A DNA stretch of 39,682 nucleotides from assembly GCA_041648665.1 (NCBI GenBank), contig JBAZOP010000022.1, positions 1 to 39,682 on the forward strand, in the 5' to 3' direction. This DNA is from a bacterium. GTDB taxonomy: Bacteria; UBA10199; 2-02-FULL-44-16; JAAZCA01. Of this stretch, positions 8,367-16,803 are shown piece after piece. Position numbers and translations under genes: made by a program. Under the pieces are notes generated by a model that saw only the letters and a program-made list of their open reading frames with translations, had not been told where the DNA came from and searched no databases. Position 1 is the stretch's first letter. Each line of letters starts with the position of its first letter.

Positions 8367-9468
8367 ATGAGCAAGGAACTGAGGGATAGATTCGAGACGC
8401 TGCAGAACAAACTTTCCGAGATCAGGGGGCATCTTTGACCTCGGCACAAAGCAGAAACGGATAGAGGAAATAGACGATCTGACTCACAAGCCCGGCTTCT
8501 GGGACGACACGAGGAGGGCCGGGGAGCTGACAAAGGAGCGCGAAGGTTTTTCCCTGACGATAAAGACGATAGACGGTCTCGCGCGATCGCTCGCGGACGT
8601 GGAGGCGGTGCTCGATCTCGCGAAAGAGGGAGAGGCCGGGGATCTGCTGGCGGAGGCGGGCTCGGAGCTCTCCCGCATGGAGAAGGTCCTGGACGATCTG
8701 GAGTTCAGGCGCATGCTCTCGGGCGCCAACGACCGCAACAACGCGATCATGTTCATAAACGCCGGCGCGGGCGGGACAGAGGCGTGCGACTGGGCGGAGA
8801 TGCTGCTGCGCATGTATCGCCGCTGGTGCGACGCGCGCGGATACTCCAACGAGGTGGTGGACTTCACCCCGGGCGACGGCGCCGGCTTCAGGAGCGTCAC
8901 GATGACGGTGCAGGGCGAGTACGCCTACGGATATCTCAAGGCCGAGAACGGTGTGCACAGGCTGGTGCGCATCTCCCCCTTCGACGCGAACAAGCGCAGG
9001 CATACCACGTTCACCTCCGTCTTCGTGCTGCCCGAGGTTGCGGATGACATAGAGGTCGAGATCCGCGACGAGGACCTGCGCATCGACACCTTCCGCTCCG
9101 GAGGCGCCGGCGGCCAGCACGTGAACAAGACCGATTCAGCGGTCAGGCTCACGCATCTGCCGACTAATATAGTTGTCGCCTGCCAGAGCGAGCGGAGCCA
9201 GCACCAGAACAAGGCCAACGCGATGAAGCTGCTCAAGGCCAAACTCTACGAGATCGAGCTGGAGAAGCGCCAGGCGGAAGAGGACAAGCTGACGAAGGAC
9301 AAAAAAAGGATAGAGTGGGGGAGCCAGATCCGCTCCTACGTCATGCAGCCGTATCAGATGGTGAAGGATCATCGCACCGGAGTGGAGGCAGGCAACGTGA
9401 ACGCGGTGATGGACGGCGACCTTGACGAATTCATCAGGGCGTATCTCCTGCAGAGCGCCAAAACATAG
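8367..9468 (+). CDS. prfB: Peptide chain release factor 2 (programmed +1 frameshift)
   Basis: RF2 releases peptides at UGA and UAA codons. The gene is in two frames: 23 codons from ATG 8367, then an in-frame TGA at 8436-8438, then the main frame resuming with GAC at 8437, for a total of 366 residues. The shift site reads CTT TGA C, with an AGGGGG Shine-Dalgarno-like sequence just upstream, matching the autoregulatory site of E. coli prfB. The recognition motif SPF (in VRISPFDANK, about residue 202) and the catalytic GGQ (in GGAGGQHVNKTDSAV, about 248-250) are intact. A caller ignoring the shift would truncate the protein to an internal start. The stop codon lies inside a 13-nt repeat that recurs at 19162. 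Confidence 0.96.
8424..8439 (+). promoter_or_regulatory. prfB +1 recoding site
   Basis: AGGGGG (8424-8429), CAT, then CTTTGAC (8433-8439). The internal Shine-Dalgarno-like sequence sits three bases before the CTT slippery codon and the UGA stop. This is the known arrangement by which low RF2 lets the ribosome slip +1 on CUU-U and bypass UGA, so RF2 controls its own synthesis. Confidence 0.95.
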
Positions 9469-9477
9469 GGGACAGTC
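9465..9477. repeat. 13-nt word shared with 19162-19174 (left copy)
   Basis: The word ATAGGGGACAGTC occurs here across the prfB stop codon and again at 19162-19174, in the same orientation. The two copies bracket the low-G+C accessory segment. GGGGACAGTC-type words are often dispersed repeats in some bacterial genomes, so a role as an insertion footprint is only inference. Confidence 0.5.
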
Positions 9478-9483
9478 GCCGAA

Positions 9484-9873
9484 CAGTGACCGACCTGAAG
9501 CTGCTTTCGCAGTGGTCGGCAGTTTCGACCGACCGAAAGCAGCTTCAGCAGCGGTCACTGCAATTGTGAAAATTAAAGTTATTACAAACCTGGGACGCAG
9601 AAGGGGCCTGTCCCCGGTTGGTTCGCTCATTGTCATTCATCAGACGGAACGAGTCGGCGCGCTCTTCTCGCTTTCGCTCGTCGCCTCAGGCGCCGTCTCC
9701 TCGCTGGGCTTTCGTCGGCCGGTATGTCATAGGGCTACTGAATCCGGCCTCCTCGAGCCCCGCTGCGAAGAGCACCCCGACCCGTCCCGTCACGCGGCAC
9801 CTTGTGCCGCGACCGACCTGAAGCTGCTTTCGCAGCGGTCGCTGTGACTGGGCGGATCCAGCGTCCCAGGTTT
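9484..9873. repeat. Non-coding palindrome-rich element after prfB
   Basis: This gene-free stretch holds layered repeats. The segment 9484-9560 is a 77-bp near-palindrome: CAGTGACCG (9484-9492) pairs with CGGTCACTG (9552-9560), and a 15-nt arm at 9495-9509 pairs with 9534-9548. A 25-nt sequence at 9488-9512 recurs exactly at 9811-9835. A 13-nt inverted pair, AAACCTGGGACGC (9586-9598) and its complement (9861-9873), bounds a 288-bp inner unit like the ends of a miniature element. No convincing protein is encoded; several open frames cross it but show no family signal. It sits exactly where base composition changes, at the left edge of the accessory segment. Confidence 0.7.
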
Positions 9874-9989
9874 TAAGTGGATGGGGTAGTTGAGTGGCAT
9901 GACCTTAGAATGCCGAAGAATTCCGATTGGGCGAAACGGGGAAAGAAATTTCCTATCAGTTAATAAATAGATCGAAAGGATTATAACTC
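9874..9989. other. Leader of the SbcD-like gene
   Basis: This is A+T-rich non-coding DNA between the repeat element and the SbcD-like gene. A weak ribosome site (AAAGGA, about 10 bases before the ATG at 9990) is visible. No convincing promoter or operator could be picked out by eye. Confidence 0.4.
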
Positions 9990-11117
9990 ATGATTCATTT
10001 CCTTCATACAAGTGACTGGCAATTAGGCATGACCCGCCGTTTCCTTTCGGAAGAGGCCCAGGCGCGCTATTGCCAGACACGATTTGATGCTATACGAACA
10101 ATGGGCCGTATTGCCAAAGAAAAACAATGTCAGCTTATGTTGGTGTGCGGCGATTCCTTCGAATCAAACTTGGTAGACCGTAAAACCGTCGCACGGGCAA
10201 TCGAAGCACTCAAAGAGGTGACTGTCCCTGTTTATCTCCTTCCTGGTAATCATGACCCTTTGGATGCAGCTTCCATTTACCGCTCTAGCACTTTCATAGA
10301 AAAAAAACCGGCTCATGTCCACATCATCGAGAACACGGAGCCTATTCAAGTTATTGAGGGTTTTGAACTGGTAGGCGCTCCCTGGCTCTCTAAACGACCG
10401 AACGGCAACCCAATTGTTGATTTACTCAATGTGCTTCCTCCGGCAGGGGGGATAAAACGGATCTGTGTGGGACATGGTATTGTCGACATATTTACTCCCG
10501 ATAAAGAAGCAGAAAATGTTATTGCGGTTTCCATGCTCGAAGCCGCCATTTTGGAAGGAAAGGTCCATTTTATAGCTCTTGGCGATCGCCATTCCCTCAC
10601 GAAAGTGGGTTCCGGCGACAGTATCTGGTATTCCGGAACCCCCGAATCCACCGACTTCCGCGAAGACCATTCAGGGTTCTGTCAAATTGTTAAAATAGAT
10701 GGCGATGATGTCAGTACCGAAGAAGTAAAAATCGGACAATGGAGTTTTATCGAAGATCTAGTGGACCTGAATACCGAAGCCGATGTGAAATCGCTCAAGA
10801 AAAAGCTGGAAGATATCCCGAATAGGGAACGGTCAGTTGTGAAACTGGTTCTTAAAGGTTCGCTCACACTTTCTTTGTACGAGGTTTCTCAAAACCACAT
10901 TCTTGCGGCCAAGGATGTTCTGGCGGGTTCCGTGATCAACGAAGACAATCTCTTCGTGATTCCCAATGATACGGACTTCACCAATCTTGGTTTTTCTGGC
11001 TTTGCCGATGCAACGGTAAAAAGGCTCCAGGATAAAATAGCCCGGAGTGGGGCTGAAGACACCGTTGCCCGCGATGCATTCATGCTCCTTCTTCGCCTTT
11101 CCAAGGGGGCCGCATGA
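9990..11117 (+). CDS. SbcD/Mre11-like metallophosphoesterase with atypical metal ligands
   Basis: A 375-residue calcineurin-like phosphoesterase of the DNA-repair exonuclease type, partner of the ATPase encoded next. Phosphoesterase motifs appear in order. Motif I is TSDWQLG (residues 7-13), where Mre11/SbcD has DxH. Motif II is GDSFESN (54-60), usually GDxxD. Motif III is PGNHDP (85-90), which is intact. His162 stands in VGHG, and motif V is LGDRHS (197-202), usually GHxH. A capping domain follows from about residue 235. So four classical ligands are shifted or substituted, although similar DWQLG and LGDRHS variants are, to my memory, found in actinobacterial relatives. It overlaps the next gene by 4 bp (ATGA). 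Codon use and base composition are more A+T-rich than in the flanking core genes. Confidence 0.82.
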   Translation: MIHFLHTSDWQLGMTRRFLSEEAQARYCQTRFDAIRTMGRIAKEKQCQLMLVCGDSFESNLVDRKTVARAIEALKEVTVPVYLLPGNHDPLDAASIYRSSTFIEKKPAHVHIIENTEPIQVIEGFELVGAPWLSKRPNGNPIVDLLNVLPPAGGIKRICVGHGIVDIFTPDKEAENVIAVSMLEAAILEGKVHFIALGDRHSLTKVGSGDSIWYSGTPESTDFREDHSGFCQIVKIDGDDVSTEEVKIGQWSFIEDLVDLNTEADVKSLKKKLEDIPNRERSVVKLVLKGSLTLSLYEVSQNHILAAKDVLAGSVINEDNLFVIPNDTDFTNLGFSGFADATVKRLQDKIARSGAEDTVARDAFMLLLRLSKGAA

Positions 11118-13747
11118 AACTCCTTCGTCTTAAGGTTGCCAATTACCGGGGCATCACTACACGCGAGATAAAGTTCAGCTCCCAGGGGATTACCCGCATA
11201 GAAGGCCCGAATGAGTCGGGGAAGTCCAGTCTCGGCGAGGCCATAAACACTATCTTGGACTACCCGGACAACAGCAAAGGCAAGGACATTCAAGCCATCC
11301 AGCCTGTTCATCAAGATGTGGGTCCTGAAATTGAACTGGAACTGGAAACGGGTAAATATGTGTTTACATATTTCAAGCGATTTTTAAAAAAGTCCGAGAC
11401 TAGGCTTACTATTACAAAACCGAATCCCGAAAACCTCACGGGCCGCCAGGCGCATGACCGGGCGAATGAAATTCTTAAAGAAACACTCGATGTCGATTTG
11501 TGGAAGGCCTTGTCTATCCCGCAGGGTGAAGCGATTGACCAACCGGACCTTAAAAACAAACAGGCGTTGTCTGCGGCGCTCGATAAAGCCGCAGGGGTTC
11601 AACCGGCCGCCTCGCAAGAGCTTAGTTTGTTCAAAAGGGTTTCGCAGGAATACGAACTTTACTATACGATTGGTCGTGGAACCGAGAAGAAGGAACTCCA
11701 GGACCTGCGGAACGATCTGATCGAAAAGCAGACTGAGGTTCGGTCGATTGAACAAGACATCCGCGCGCTCGAAACCGATATCGACCGTGTCCCTGTATTG
11801 CAAAGGGAGTTGGCCCAGCTCAAGAAGCAGGAAGAAGGGCTGTCTCAACAGATGATAGACCTCACGGCGAAACTCGAGCAAATTAGTTCGCTCGAAAACA
11901 TTCTTTCTGCAGCCGCTTTAAAACAAGAATCCGCTCAAAAAACTTTTCAGACAGCTAGGCACGCTAAAGAAATCCGCCACGAGATGATTAGCACAACAGA
12001 AAACGCCGCCAAGACCCACAGGGAACTTCAAGAAAGTAGTTCAATGGCCCTGCCGGTTTTGTCTCAGGCCCAGGAAGCCCTTAATAAAACCAAAGCGGCG
12101 GCCGACGAAGCCGGACAAAAAAGAAAAGAAGCGGAATCTCTCGCCACCCTAAAGAGGGTGGATTTCGACTATTATAATAACAAGCTCCATCTGGATCAAT
12201 TGCTCGAACGCAAACAAAGGATTGACCAAGCCCGTAAAGATGCCGCTCAGGCAGAGACGGTGTTAGCGAAGAACAAGGTGGATGCCAACGCCTTAAAAAG
12301 GATAAAGGAAGCCGAGCTCAGCTTTAATACTGCCAGTGCCCAGATGGAAATAGGTTCGCCAAGTGTTCTCCTTCGTTCCATCTCTAAGTGTCGCCCGTTC
12401 ATCGACGGTACAGAGGTTGTTCTCGACACTAACGAGGTCCGCACAATATCCGTCTCAGATAAGACCAAGGTCTCTGTTCCAGGAATCCTTGATATCGAAA
12501 TAACCGCAGGTTCCAGCATAGAAGGGCTTGCCCGAAAGGTTGAATCCACTCGTCAGGTCCTCCAGTCTGCCTGTGCCGACGCCGCTGTGGCAGACTCGGA
12601 CGAGGCCAGAAAAGCGTATGACAAATGCCAAGAGGCATTGCGGGTTGTTGAAAATAAAGTTCGAGTCGAAGAGGAAAACCTTAGGGATATTTCTTACGAA
12701 AGCCTTGAACAGAGGTTACGCAACCTTCAGCAGAGTGTGCCGAACTATCTTGTCAAGCGGGTTAAAGACCCCGCGATTTGCCCTGATTTCGACACGGCAA
12801 AAAAGGAACGGACAAAAGCCGAAGCAAATCTTCAGGTCGCTAATGGTGAATTGGAAAATAAACGTAGGCTTCTCGAGTCTGCCCGCTCCTTCTTCGACGA
12901 TGTAAATATAAAACACAAGGAAGCCGGGGCAAAACTTGAGCAGTTGGCCAAAGACCTCAAACAGACTCAAGAAAACCTCAATATGGCCCGTAAAAAAGAA
13001 TCTGATGAAACACTCGAGGCCAATCTGACCGCTGCCGATCGGGCAGTGCTCTCAGAAGATGCTGCATACCGTTCAGCTGTCGCCTCATTAGAGGCTTGCA
13101 ACCCCGAACAAGTAAGAGCCCTGGCAGATTCCACCAAAGGTTCCTTGAAAACGATAAAAAATAGTCATGATTCAAAAGACAAGGGGCTGCTAGAGGTCCA
13201 AACCCATCTTAAAATAAAGGGCGAAGAGGGCTTTCACGAAAAATTAAACGCGGCAAATAATCAACTTGAACAATTGGAATTCAAAAACCGGGCGACCGCC
13301 CTTAGAGCCAACGCGGCCAAATGTCTTTTTGATACCATGTGCGAAGAGCGGGACAAGGCGAGTCGAGCTTATATGGCCCCGCTTAAAGATAAAATGGAAA
13401 GACTCGGTCGCTTGGTCTTTGACCCTTCATTTCAGGTGACTATCGACGATGATTTGAAGATTGCCAGCAGAACAGGCTCTGGTGTTACGGTCCCCTTCGA
13501 GTCCCTTAGTGGGGGTACAAAAGAACAACTTTCTTTAATTTATCGATTGTCGTGTTCCATGCTGGTGGCAAAGGATGGCGGGACACCGGTCCTTTTGGAT
13601 GATGCTCTGGGTTATACCGACCCGGAGCGTCTGAAATTGATGGGCGCTGTATTGGCGGTAGCCGCCAAGGAATGTCAAATTGTCATTTTTACCTGTGTTC
13701 CTGAAAGGTATGCTTTTATTGGGGAGGCTGCTGTTGTTCCACTGTAG
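11114..13747 (+). CDS. SbcC/Rad50-like SMC-type ATPase lacking a zinc hook
   Basis: An 877-residue SMC/Rad50-type ATPase: an N-terminal half-site, long coiled coils and a C-terminal half-site. Walker A is GPNESGKSS at residues 31-39. The ABC signature LSGGTKEQLSL lies near 797, and Walker B VLLDDALGYTDPERL near 825. Heptad-rich coiled coils fill about 180-390 and 490-740. Instead of the Rad50 CxxC zinc hook, the middle (about 400-470) holds a short beta-like segment with alternating hydrophobic residues (VVLDTNEVRTISVSDKT, VPGILDIEITAG). Its start ATG overlaps the nuclease stop and has an AAGGGGG ribosome site. It presumably forms an Mre11-Rad50-like complex with the nuclease, for DNA end processing or defence. 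Confidence 0.85.
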   Translation: MKLLRLKVANYRGITTREIKFSSQGITRIEGPNESGKSSLGEAINTILDYPDNSKGKDIQAIQPVHQDVGPEIELELETGKYVFTYFKRFLKKSETRLTITKPNPENLTGRQAHDRANEILKETLDVDLWKALSIPQGEAIDQPDLKNKQALSAALDKAAGVQPAASQELSLFKRVSQEYELYYTIGRGTEKKELQDLRNDLIEKQTEVRSIEQDIRALETDIDRVPVLQRELAQLKKQEEGLSQQMIDLTAKLEQISSLENILSAAALKQESAQKTFQTARHAKEIRHEMISTTENAAKTHRELQESSSMALPVLSQAQEALNKTKAAADEAGQKRKEAESLATLKRVDFDYYNNKLHLDQLLERKQRIDQARKDAAQAETVLAKNKVDANALKRIKEAELSFNTASAQMEIGSPSVLLRSISKCRPFIDGTEVVLDTNEVRTISVSDKTKVSVPGILDIEITAGSSIEGLARKVESTRQVLQSACADAAVADSDEARKAYDKCQEALRVVENKVRVEEENLRDISYESLEQRLRNLQQSVPNYLVKRVKDPAICPDFDTAKKERTKAEANLQVANGELENKRRLLESARSFFDDVNIKHKEAGAKLEQLAKDLKQTQENLNMARKKESDETLEANLTAADRAVLSEDAAYRSAVASLEACNPEQVRALADSTKGSLKTIKNSHDSKDKGLLEVQTHLKIKGEEGFHEKLNAANNQLEQLEFKNRATALRANAAKCLFDTMCEERDKASRAYMAPLKDKMERLGRLVFDPSFQVTIDDDLKIASRTGSGVTVPFESLSGGTKEQLSLIYRLSCSMLVAKDGGTPVLLDDALGYTDPERLKLMGAVLAVAAKECQIVIFTCVPERYAFIGEAAVVPL

Positions 13748-13884
13748 CATGTGTTATATTGGGAAGGTCTTCACGTCTCGTATTCAGGTTTTTGCAGCAA
13801 TGCAGGAGATTGTTTTATAGACATTAAAGTTTGTATCGTGATTTGCGGTTGTATTATGTTTCTCATGGATTCCACTTAAGTTAA

Positions 13885-13904
13885 ATGTTGGGCCGGGACA
13901 ACAT
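13885..13904. promoter_or_regulatory. Inverted repeat before the OLD-family gene
   Basis: ATGTTG (13885-13890) and CAACAT (13899-13904) flank an 8-base GGCCGGGA loop, about ten bases before the ribosome site of the next gene. It could be an operator or an mRNA hairpin; nothing more can be said. The rest of the 171-bp gap (13748-13918) is A+T-rich and shows no gene. Confidence 0.3.
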
Positions 13905-13918
13905 AGAGAGGGTAATGA

Positions 13919-15709
13919 ATGAAGCTCCATCATCTACGAATTGAAGGCTACAAGAGAATCGAAATGGCAACAGTTATGTTCGGCGACGCAACCTTCTTGA
14001 TCGGTCCCAATAACACCGGGAAGAGCACGGTTCTGAGCGCTATCACGCATTTGCTTTCTGCAAACAAACGGATCCCAGAGATCGAGTACTACAGCGTACA
14101 GGATGAAGCAACAAATGAACGCAAGACAGTCTCAAACAGAATAGTGCTTGAAGCTGAGTTTCGGAACCTGCCAGTCGAGTCCAAGTCGTGGCGTGGTTTC
14201 AAAGGACGCATATTCGAGTACGACCCCGGTAATTCGGGAGAGAGCGGTCTATGCCTCACCTACAGAAAGACCTATGAACTAGGCAAAGAAGTTGTGATCG
14301 AACTGAAGAGTAAAACGCGAACGATGAAGGCGCAATATGCTGATGTTACTACACCGCAGGAACTTATTGATCTGGGTATTGAGGCTGATCTTGTCGGTGA
14401 GTTGTTCGATGATCTGAAGAAAAAGTTCACAGCTGCAACACGACTAAAGCTGCAGGAAATTAACGATCTATGGGATATAGGCACAGAAGACACTTGGTTT
14501 CAAAATCCGGGAGGTATTCCGGGAGTTGTGCTGGTTCGGCTTCCACGCTACATAATTATACCAGCTGATACGGCGAGCAACGAAATGTCCAGTGGCGGAG
14601 TGCTGCCAAAAACACTGAATGAATTGTTTGAGGACGTACGTGGAACCTCCCCCAACTATCGAGAGGCACAAAAATTTCTCGATAAATTGGCTAAGGAACT
14701 CGACCCATCGGATGCAACCTCCGAGTTCGGCAAGATGATTATCGAGTTGAACGCAATTATTGCGAATGTTTTCCCCGAGTCAAAGATACATGCGCACGCA
14801 GATCTCAGTGACCCAGACAAGTCACTCAAACCGACCTTTACGGTGGAACTGTCAAGCAATATACGTACACCGGTTGATCACCAAGGCGCTGGAATGGTGC
14901 GCTCAGCGGTGTTTGGAATTCTTCGATTCAGACAAAAGTGGCTCTCAAGAAGAGAAGACCAAGACATTAGGAGATCAATCATTATTGGGTTCGAGGAACC
15001 GGAGATATATCTACACCCGAGCGCGGCTAACCAAATGAGGGATACGATATACGAGCTGTCCGCCCAGGATTCTCAAATCGTTGCTACTACGCACTCCCCA
15101 TACCTGATTGATCTCGCGAGAAAGCCCAAACAAGTGTTGAATAGATTTTCCTTTGCTGGCGGTGGAATTCAGGCTCAGCCTTTCAACGTCACAGACGCGT
15201 TCAAGTCACTTCAGGATGAGGACAAAGACTACGTCAAGATGATTCTCAAGGTTGATGATCATATTGCGCGGGTTTTCTTCACAAAACGAATTGTGGTCGT
15301 GGAGGGAGATACCGAGGACATAGTTATTCGTGAAACATTGAAGCGGATTGAAAAAAGCAAGCAACTTGGCATTCTCGCGAACACTGAAGTGATCAAAGCC
15401 CGTGGCAAAGCATCTATTATCGGACTCGCGAAGTATCTAAAGGTTATGGGAATCACGCCATTTGTTATACACGATAGAGATGGTGGTGTCGCAGGCGCAG
15501 AGAAGTTCAATGCTCCCATTGAAGCAGCCGTTGGTAAGGCGAATGTCATCCAACTCGAAGAGTGCTTGGAGAATGTACTGGGGTATGCCCCACCGTCGAC
15601 TGAGAAACCGTTCACCGCCTATTCTTTTACGAAAAGTTGGGGGGACTCTTGGACCGATGTGCCCGAGAAATGGCGGCTTGTGATGGAACGGGCGTTTGAG
15701 ATCAGATGA
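13919..15709 (+). CDS. OLD-family ATP-dependent endonuclease (AAA + TOPRIM)
   Basis: A 596-residue overcoming-lysogenization-defect (OLD) nuclease. The N-terminal ABC-type ATPase has Walker A GPNNTGKST (29-37). Walker B and D-loop follow in GFEEPEIYLHPSAAN (about 357), then the H-loop in VATTHSPYLIDL. A C-terminal TOPRIM domain carries the metal-binding Glu in VVVEGDTED (about 459) and the aspartates of VIHDRDGG (about 520). Relatives act in phage exclusion, either alone (P2 Old) or with a UvrD-like helicase (Gabija GajA/GajB). No helicase gene is nearby, so a stand-alone OLD is the simpler reading. The ATG at 13919 follows an AGAGAGGG ribosome site; a second ATG four bases upstream is out of frame. 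A repeat block begins right after the stop. Confidence 0.88.
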   Translation: MKLHHLRIEGYKRIEMATVMFGDATFLIGPNNTGKSTVLSAITHLLSANKRIPEIEYYSVQDEATNERKTVSNRIVLEAEFRNLPVESKSWRGFKGRIFEYDPGNSGESGLCLTYRKTYELGKEVVIELKSKTRTMKAQYADVTTPQELIDLGIEADLVGELFDDLKKKFTAATRLKLQEINDLWDIGTEDTWFQNPGGIPGVVLVRLPRYIIIPADTASNEMSSGGVLPKTLNELFEDVRGTSPNYREAQKFLDKLAKELDPSDATSEFGKMIIELNAIIANVFPESKIHAHADLSDPDKSLKPTFTVELSSNIRTPVDHQGAGMVRSAVFGILRFRQKWLSRREDQDIRRSIIIGFEEPEIYLHPSAANQMRDTIYELSAQDSQIVATTHSPYLIDLARKPKQVLNRFSFAGGGIQAQPFNVTDAFKSLQDEDKDYVKMILKVDDHIARVFFTKRIVVVEGDTEDIVIRETLKRIEKSKQLGILANTEVIKARGKASIIGLAKYLKVMGITPFVIHDRDGGVAGAEKFNAPIEAAVGKANVIQLEECLENVLGYAPPSTEKPFTAYSFTKSWGDSWTDVPEKWRLVMERAFEIR

Positions 15710-15828
15710 GAAAAAGGGGGCGTTTCCCGCGCTCCAGCTGACTGAAAATATCATGGGCCGTTTTTGGCCAGGCCGCCCGCCAACGCCGTCTGCCTCTGCG
15801 ACGGCAAGAAGTGCAAGTGGGTGTGGAT
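15710..15828. repeat. Post-ORF repeat block A
   Basis: This block begins at the OLD-gene stop. It shares with block B (16565-16637) a common course: GAAAAAG, then CGTTTCCCGC (15721-15730), an A+T-rich spacer, CCGTTTTT, and AGGCCGCCCGCC (15770-15781). Its end shares the 16-nt AGAAGTGCAAGTGGGT (15807-15822) with block C (17134-17149). The remaining 36 bases up to the next gene show nothing else. Confidence 0.6.
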
Positions 15829-15864
15829 GAAAAGAGATAGGTTAAGGGTCAAAGGTGAAAGGGG

Positions 15865-16542
15865 ATGGACATGCGTTACCGACAGTTGACTTACTGTTTA
15901 ATCTTGGCGGTTACTATCAGCGCCTGTAGCAAAATGTCTGAAGTAGATCGCCTGAAGAAACAAGCAGAGGCAGGAAATGCAGAGGCACAAGGGCAGCTCG
16001 GTCATGCCTATTCAGAGGGTATTGATATTCCCAGAGATTATCAGGAGGCTTTTAAATGGTATCTTAAGGCTGCCGAACAAGGTGATAAGTGGGCCCTATT
16101 TAACCTTGGCGTTATGTATGCTGAAGGTGAATATTTCCCAAAAGATTATAATCAAGCGTTTAAATGGTACTTGTTGGCAGCAGAGAAGGGGAACTCAGCA
16201 GCTCAATTCAATATCGCTCTTTTTTATGCCAATGGTTATGGAGTCCGTAAAGATCCTATTGAGGCAGTAAGCTGGTATCTTAAGGCCTCAAAAAATGGAT
16301 TTGCCCCTGCTCAAGTTGCTTTAGGAGATGCATACAAAGATGGGTGGGGTGTTAAGAAGGATCTAGTTCAGGCATATGCTTTGTTCAGTCTAGCGGCAAC
16401 ACTGACTCCCAATCCGGATAACCAATCCGTAATTGATATGGCAAAAGTAAAGCGTGAGCTGATTGAAATTGCTTTGACACCTGAAGAAATAGCAAAAGCT
16501 CAGAATATTTCGCGCGAGTGGTACACTAAGGAATCGAAGTGA
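15865..16542 (+). CDS. Sel1-repeat lipoprotein
   Basis: A 225-residue predicted lipoprotein: a hydrophobic signal segment (TYCLILAVTISAC) ends in a lipobox ISAC, then Cys about residue 21. Four to five Sel1-like repeats follow (about 35-180), each about 36 residues with the pattern GNAEAQGQLGHAYSEG...DYQEAFKWYLKAAEQG. Sel1 repeats form helical solenoids for protein-protein contact. In accessory loci they occur in surface proteins, signalling and immunity proteins; nothing here fixes the partner. The start could equally be the ATG two codons in (MRYRQ). It is A+T-rich like the surrounding island, and is flanked by repeat blocks A and B on the same strand. Confidence 0.85.
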   Translation: MDMRYRQLTYCLILAVTISACSKMSEVDRLKKQAEAGNAEAQGQLGHAYSEGIDIPRDYQEAFKWYLKAAEQGDKWALFNLGVMYAEGEYFPKDYNQAFKWYLLAAEKGNSAAQFNIALFYANGYGVRKDPIEAVSWYLKASKNGFAPAQVALGDAYKDGWGVKKDLVQAYALFSLAATLTPNPDNQSVIDMAKVKRELIEIALTPEEIAKAQNISREWYTKESK

Positions 16543-16564
16543 ATCCTCAAAAGCATGTAGGATA

Positions 16565-16637
16565 GAAAAAAGTGTCCGTTTCCCGCCTTGCAGGTAAGTA
16601 AAAATATTCCGGACCGTTTTTTGCAAGGCCGCCCGCC
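16565..16637. repeat. Post-ORF repeat block B
   Basis: Related to block A over about 70 bases: CGTTTCCCGC at 16577-16586 and AGGCCGCCCGCC at 16626-16637, with the same spacing and an A+T-rich middle. It can fold: GCCTTGCA (16585-16592) pairs perfectly with TGCAAGGC (16622-16629). It begins 22 bases after the Sel1 lipoprotein stop. Confidence 0.6.
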
Positions 16638-16669
16638 GCCACCGACCACCAGATAGATCAGCCCTTGTT

Positions 16670-16803
16670 TGCCTCCGGGTGGCGCCGGGTCGGGGGACCC
16701 CCATTTGACGCCAGCAGCCGCGCAAAGTCATTTGCAGAAACTCGGTGATTGATTGCGGCGATGCCGCAAATGGGGGTGAGCCCGGCGACAGGACCCGGAG
16801 GCA
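16670..16803. repeat. Long imperfect inverted repeat in a gene-free stretch
   Basis: Three matched segments lie in order on both arms: TGCCTCCGGGT (16670-16680) with 16793-16803; GCCGGG (16684-16689) with 16781-16786; and ACCCCCATTTG (16697-16707) with 16767-16777. Near the tip is a perfect hairpin, TTGCGGC-GAT-GCCGCAA (16753-16769). Just downstream, CGAACCTG (16811-16818) pairs with CAGGTTCG (16842-16849). Such a fold could be a structured RNA or the remains of a palindromic mobile element. No protein is seen here. Confidence 0.65.

Noticed and set aside
4148..8533. Long open frames on the minus strand opposite the 7TM-HD, ybeY and lnt genes
   Set aside because: They are antisense to strongly supported genes. 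Their translations are rich in Arg, His, Asp and Glu, as expected from high-G+C shadow frames, and show no family motif.
9484..9873. CRISPR array
   Set aside because: The repeats are two copies plus inverted arms, not regularly spaced units, and no cas genes are present.
9469..9989. Small proteins in the gap after prfB
   Set aside because: Open frames cross the repeats but their residues follow the palindromes, with no ribosome sites and no family pattern.
12365..12650. Zinc hook in the SbcC-like protein
   Set aside because: The cysteines in this region are isolated; none form CxxC.
13919..15709. Gabija system (GajA)
   Set aside because: The OLD nuclease fits GajA in domain order, but no UvrD/PcrA-like GajB lies next to it.
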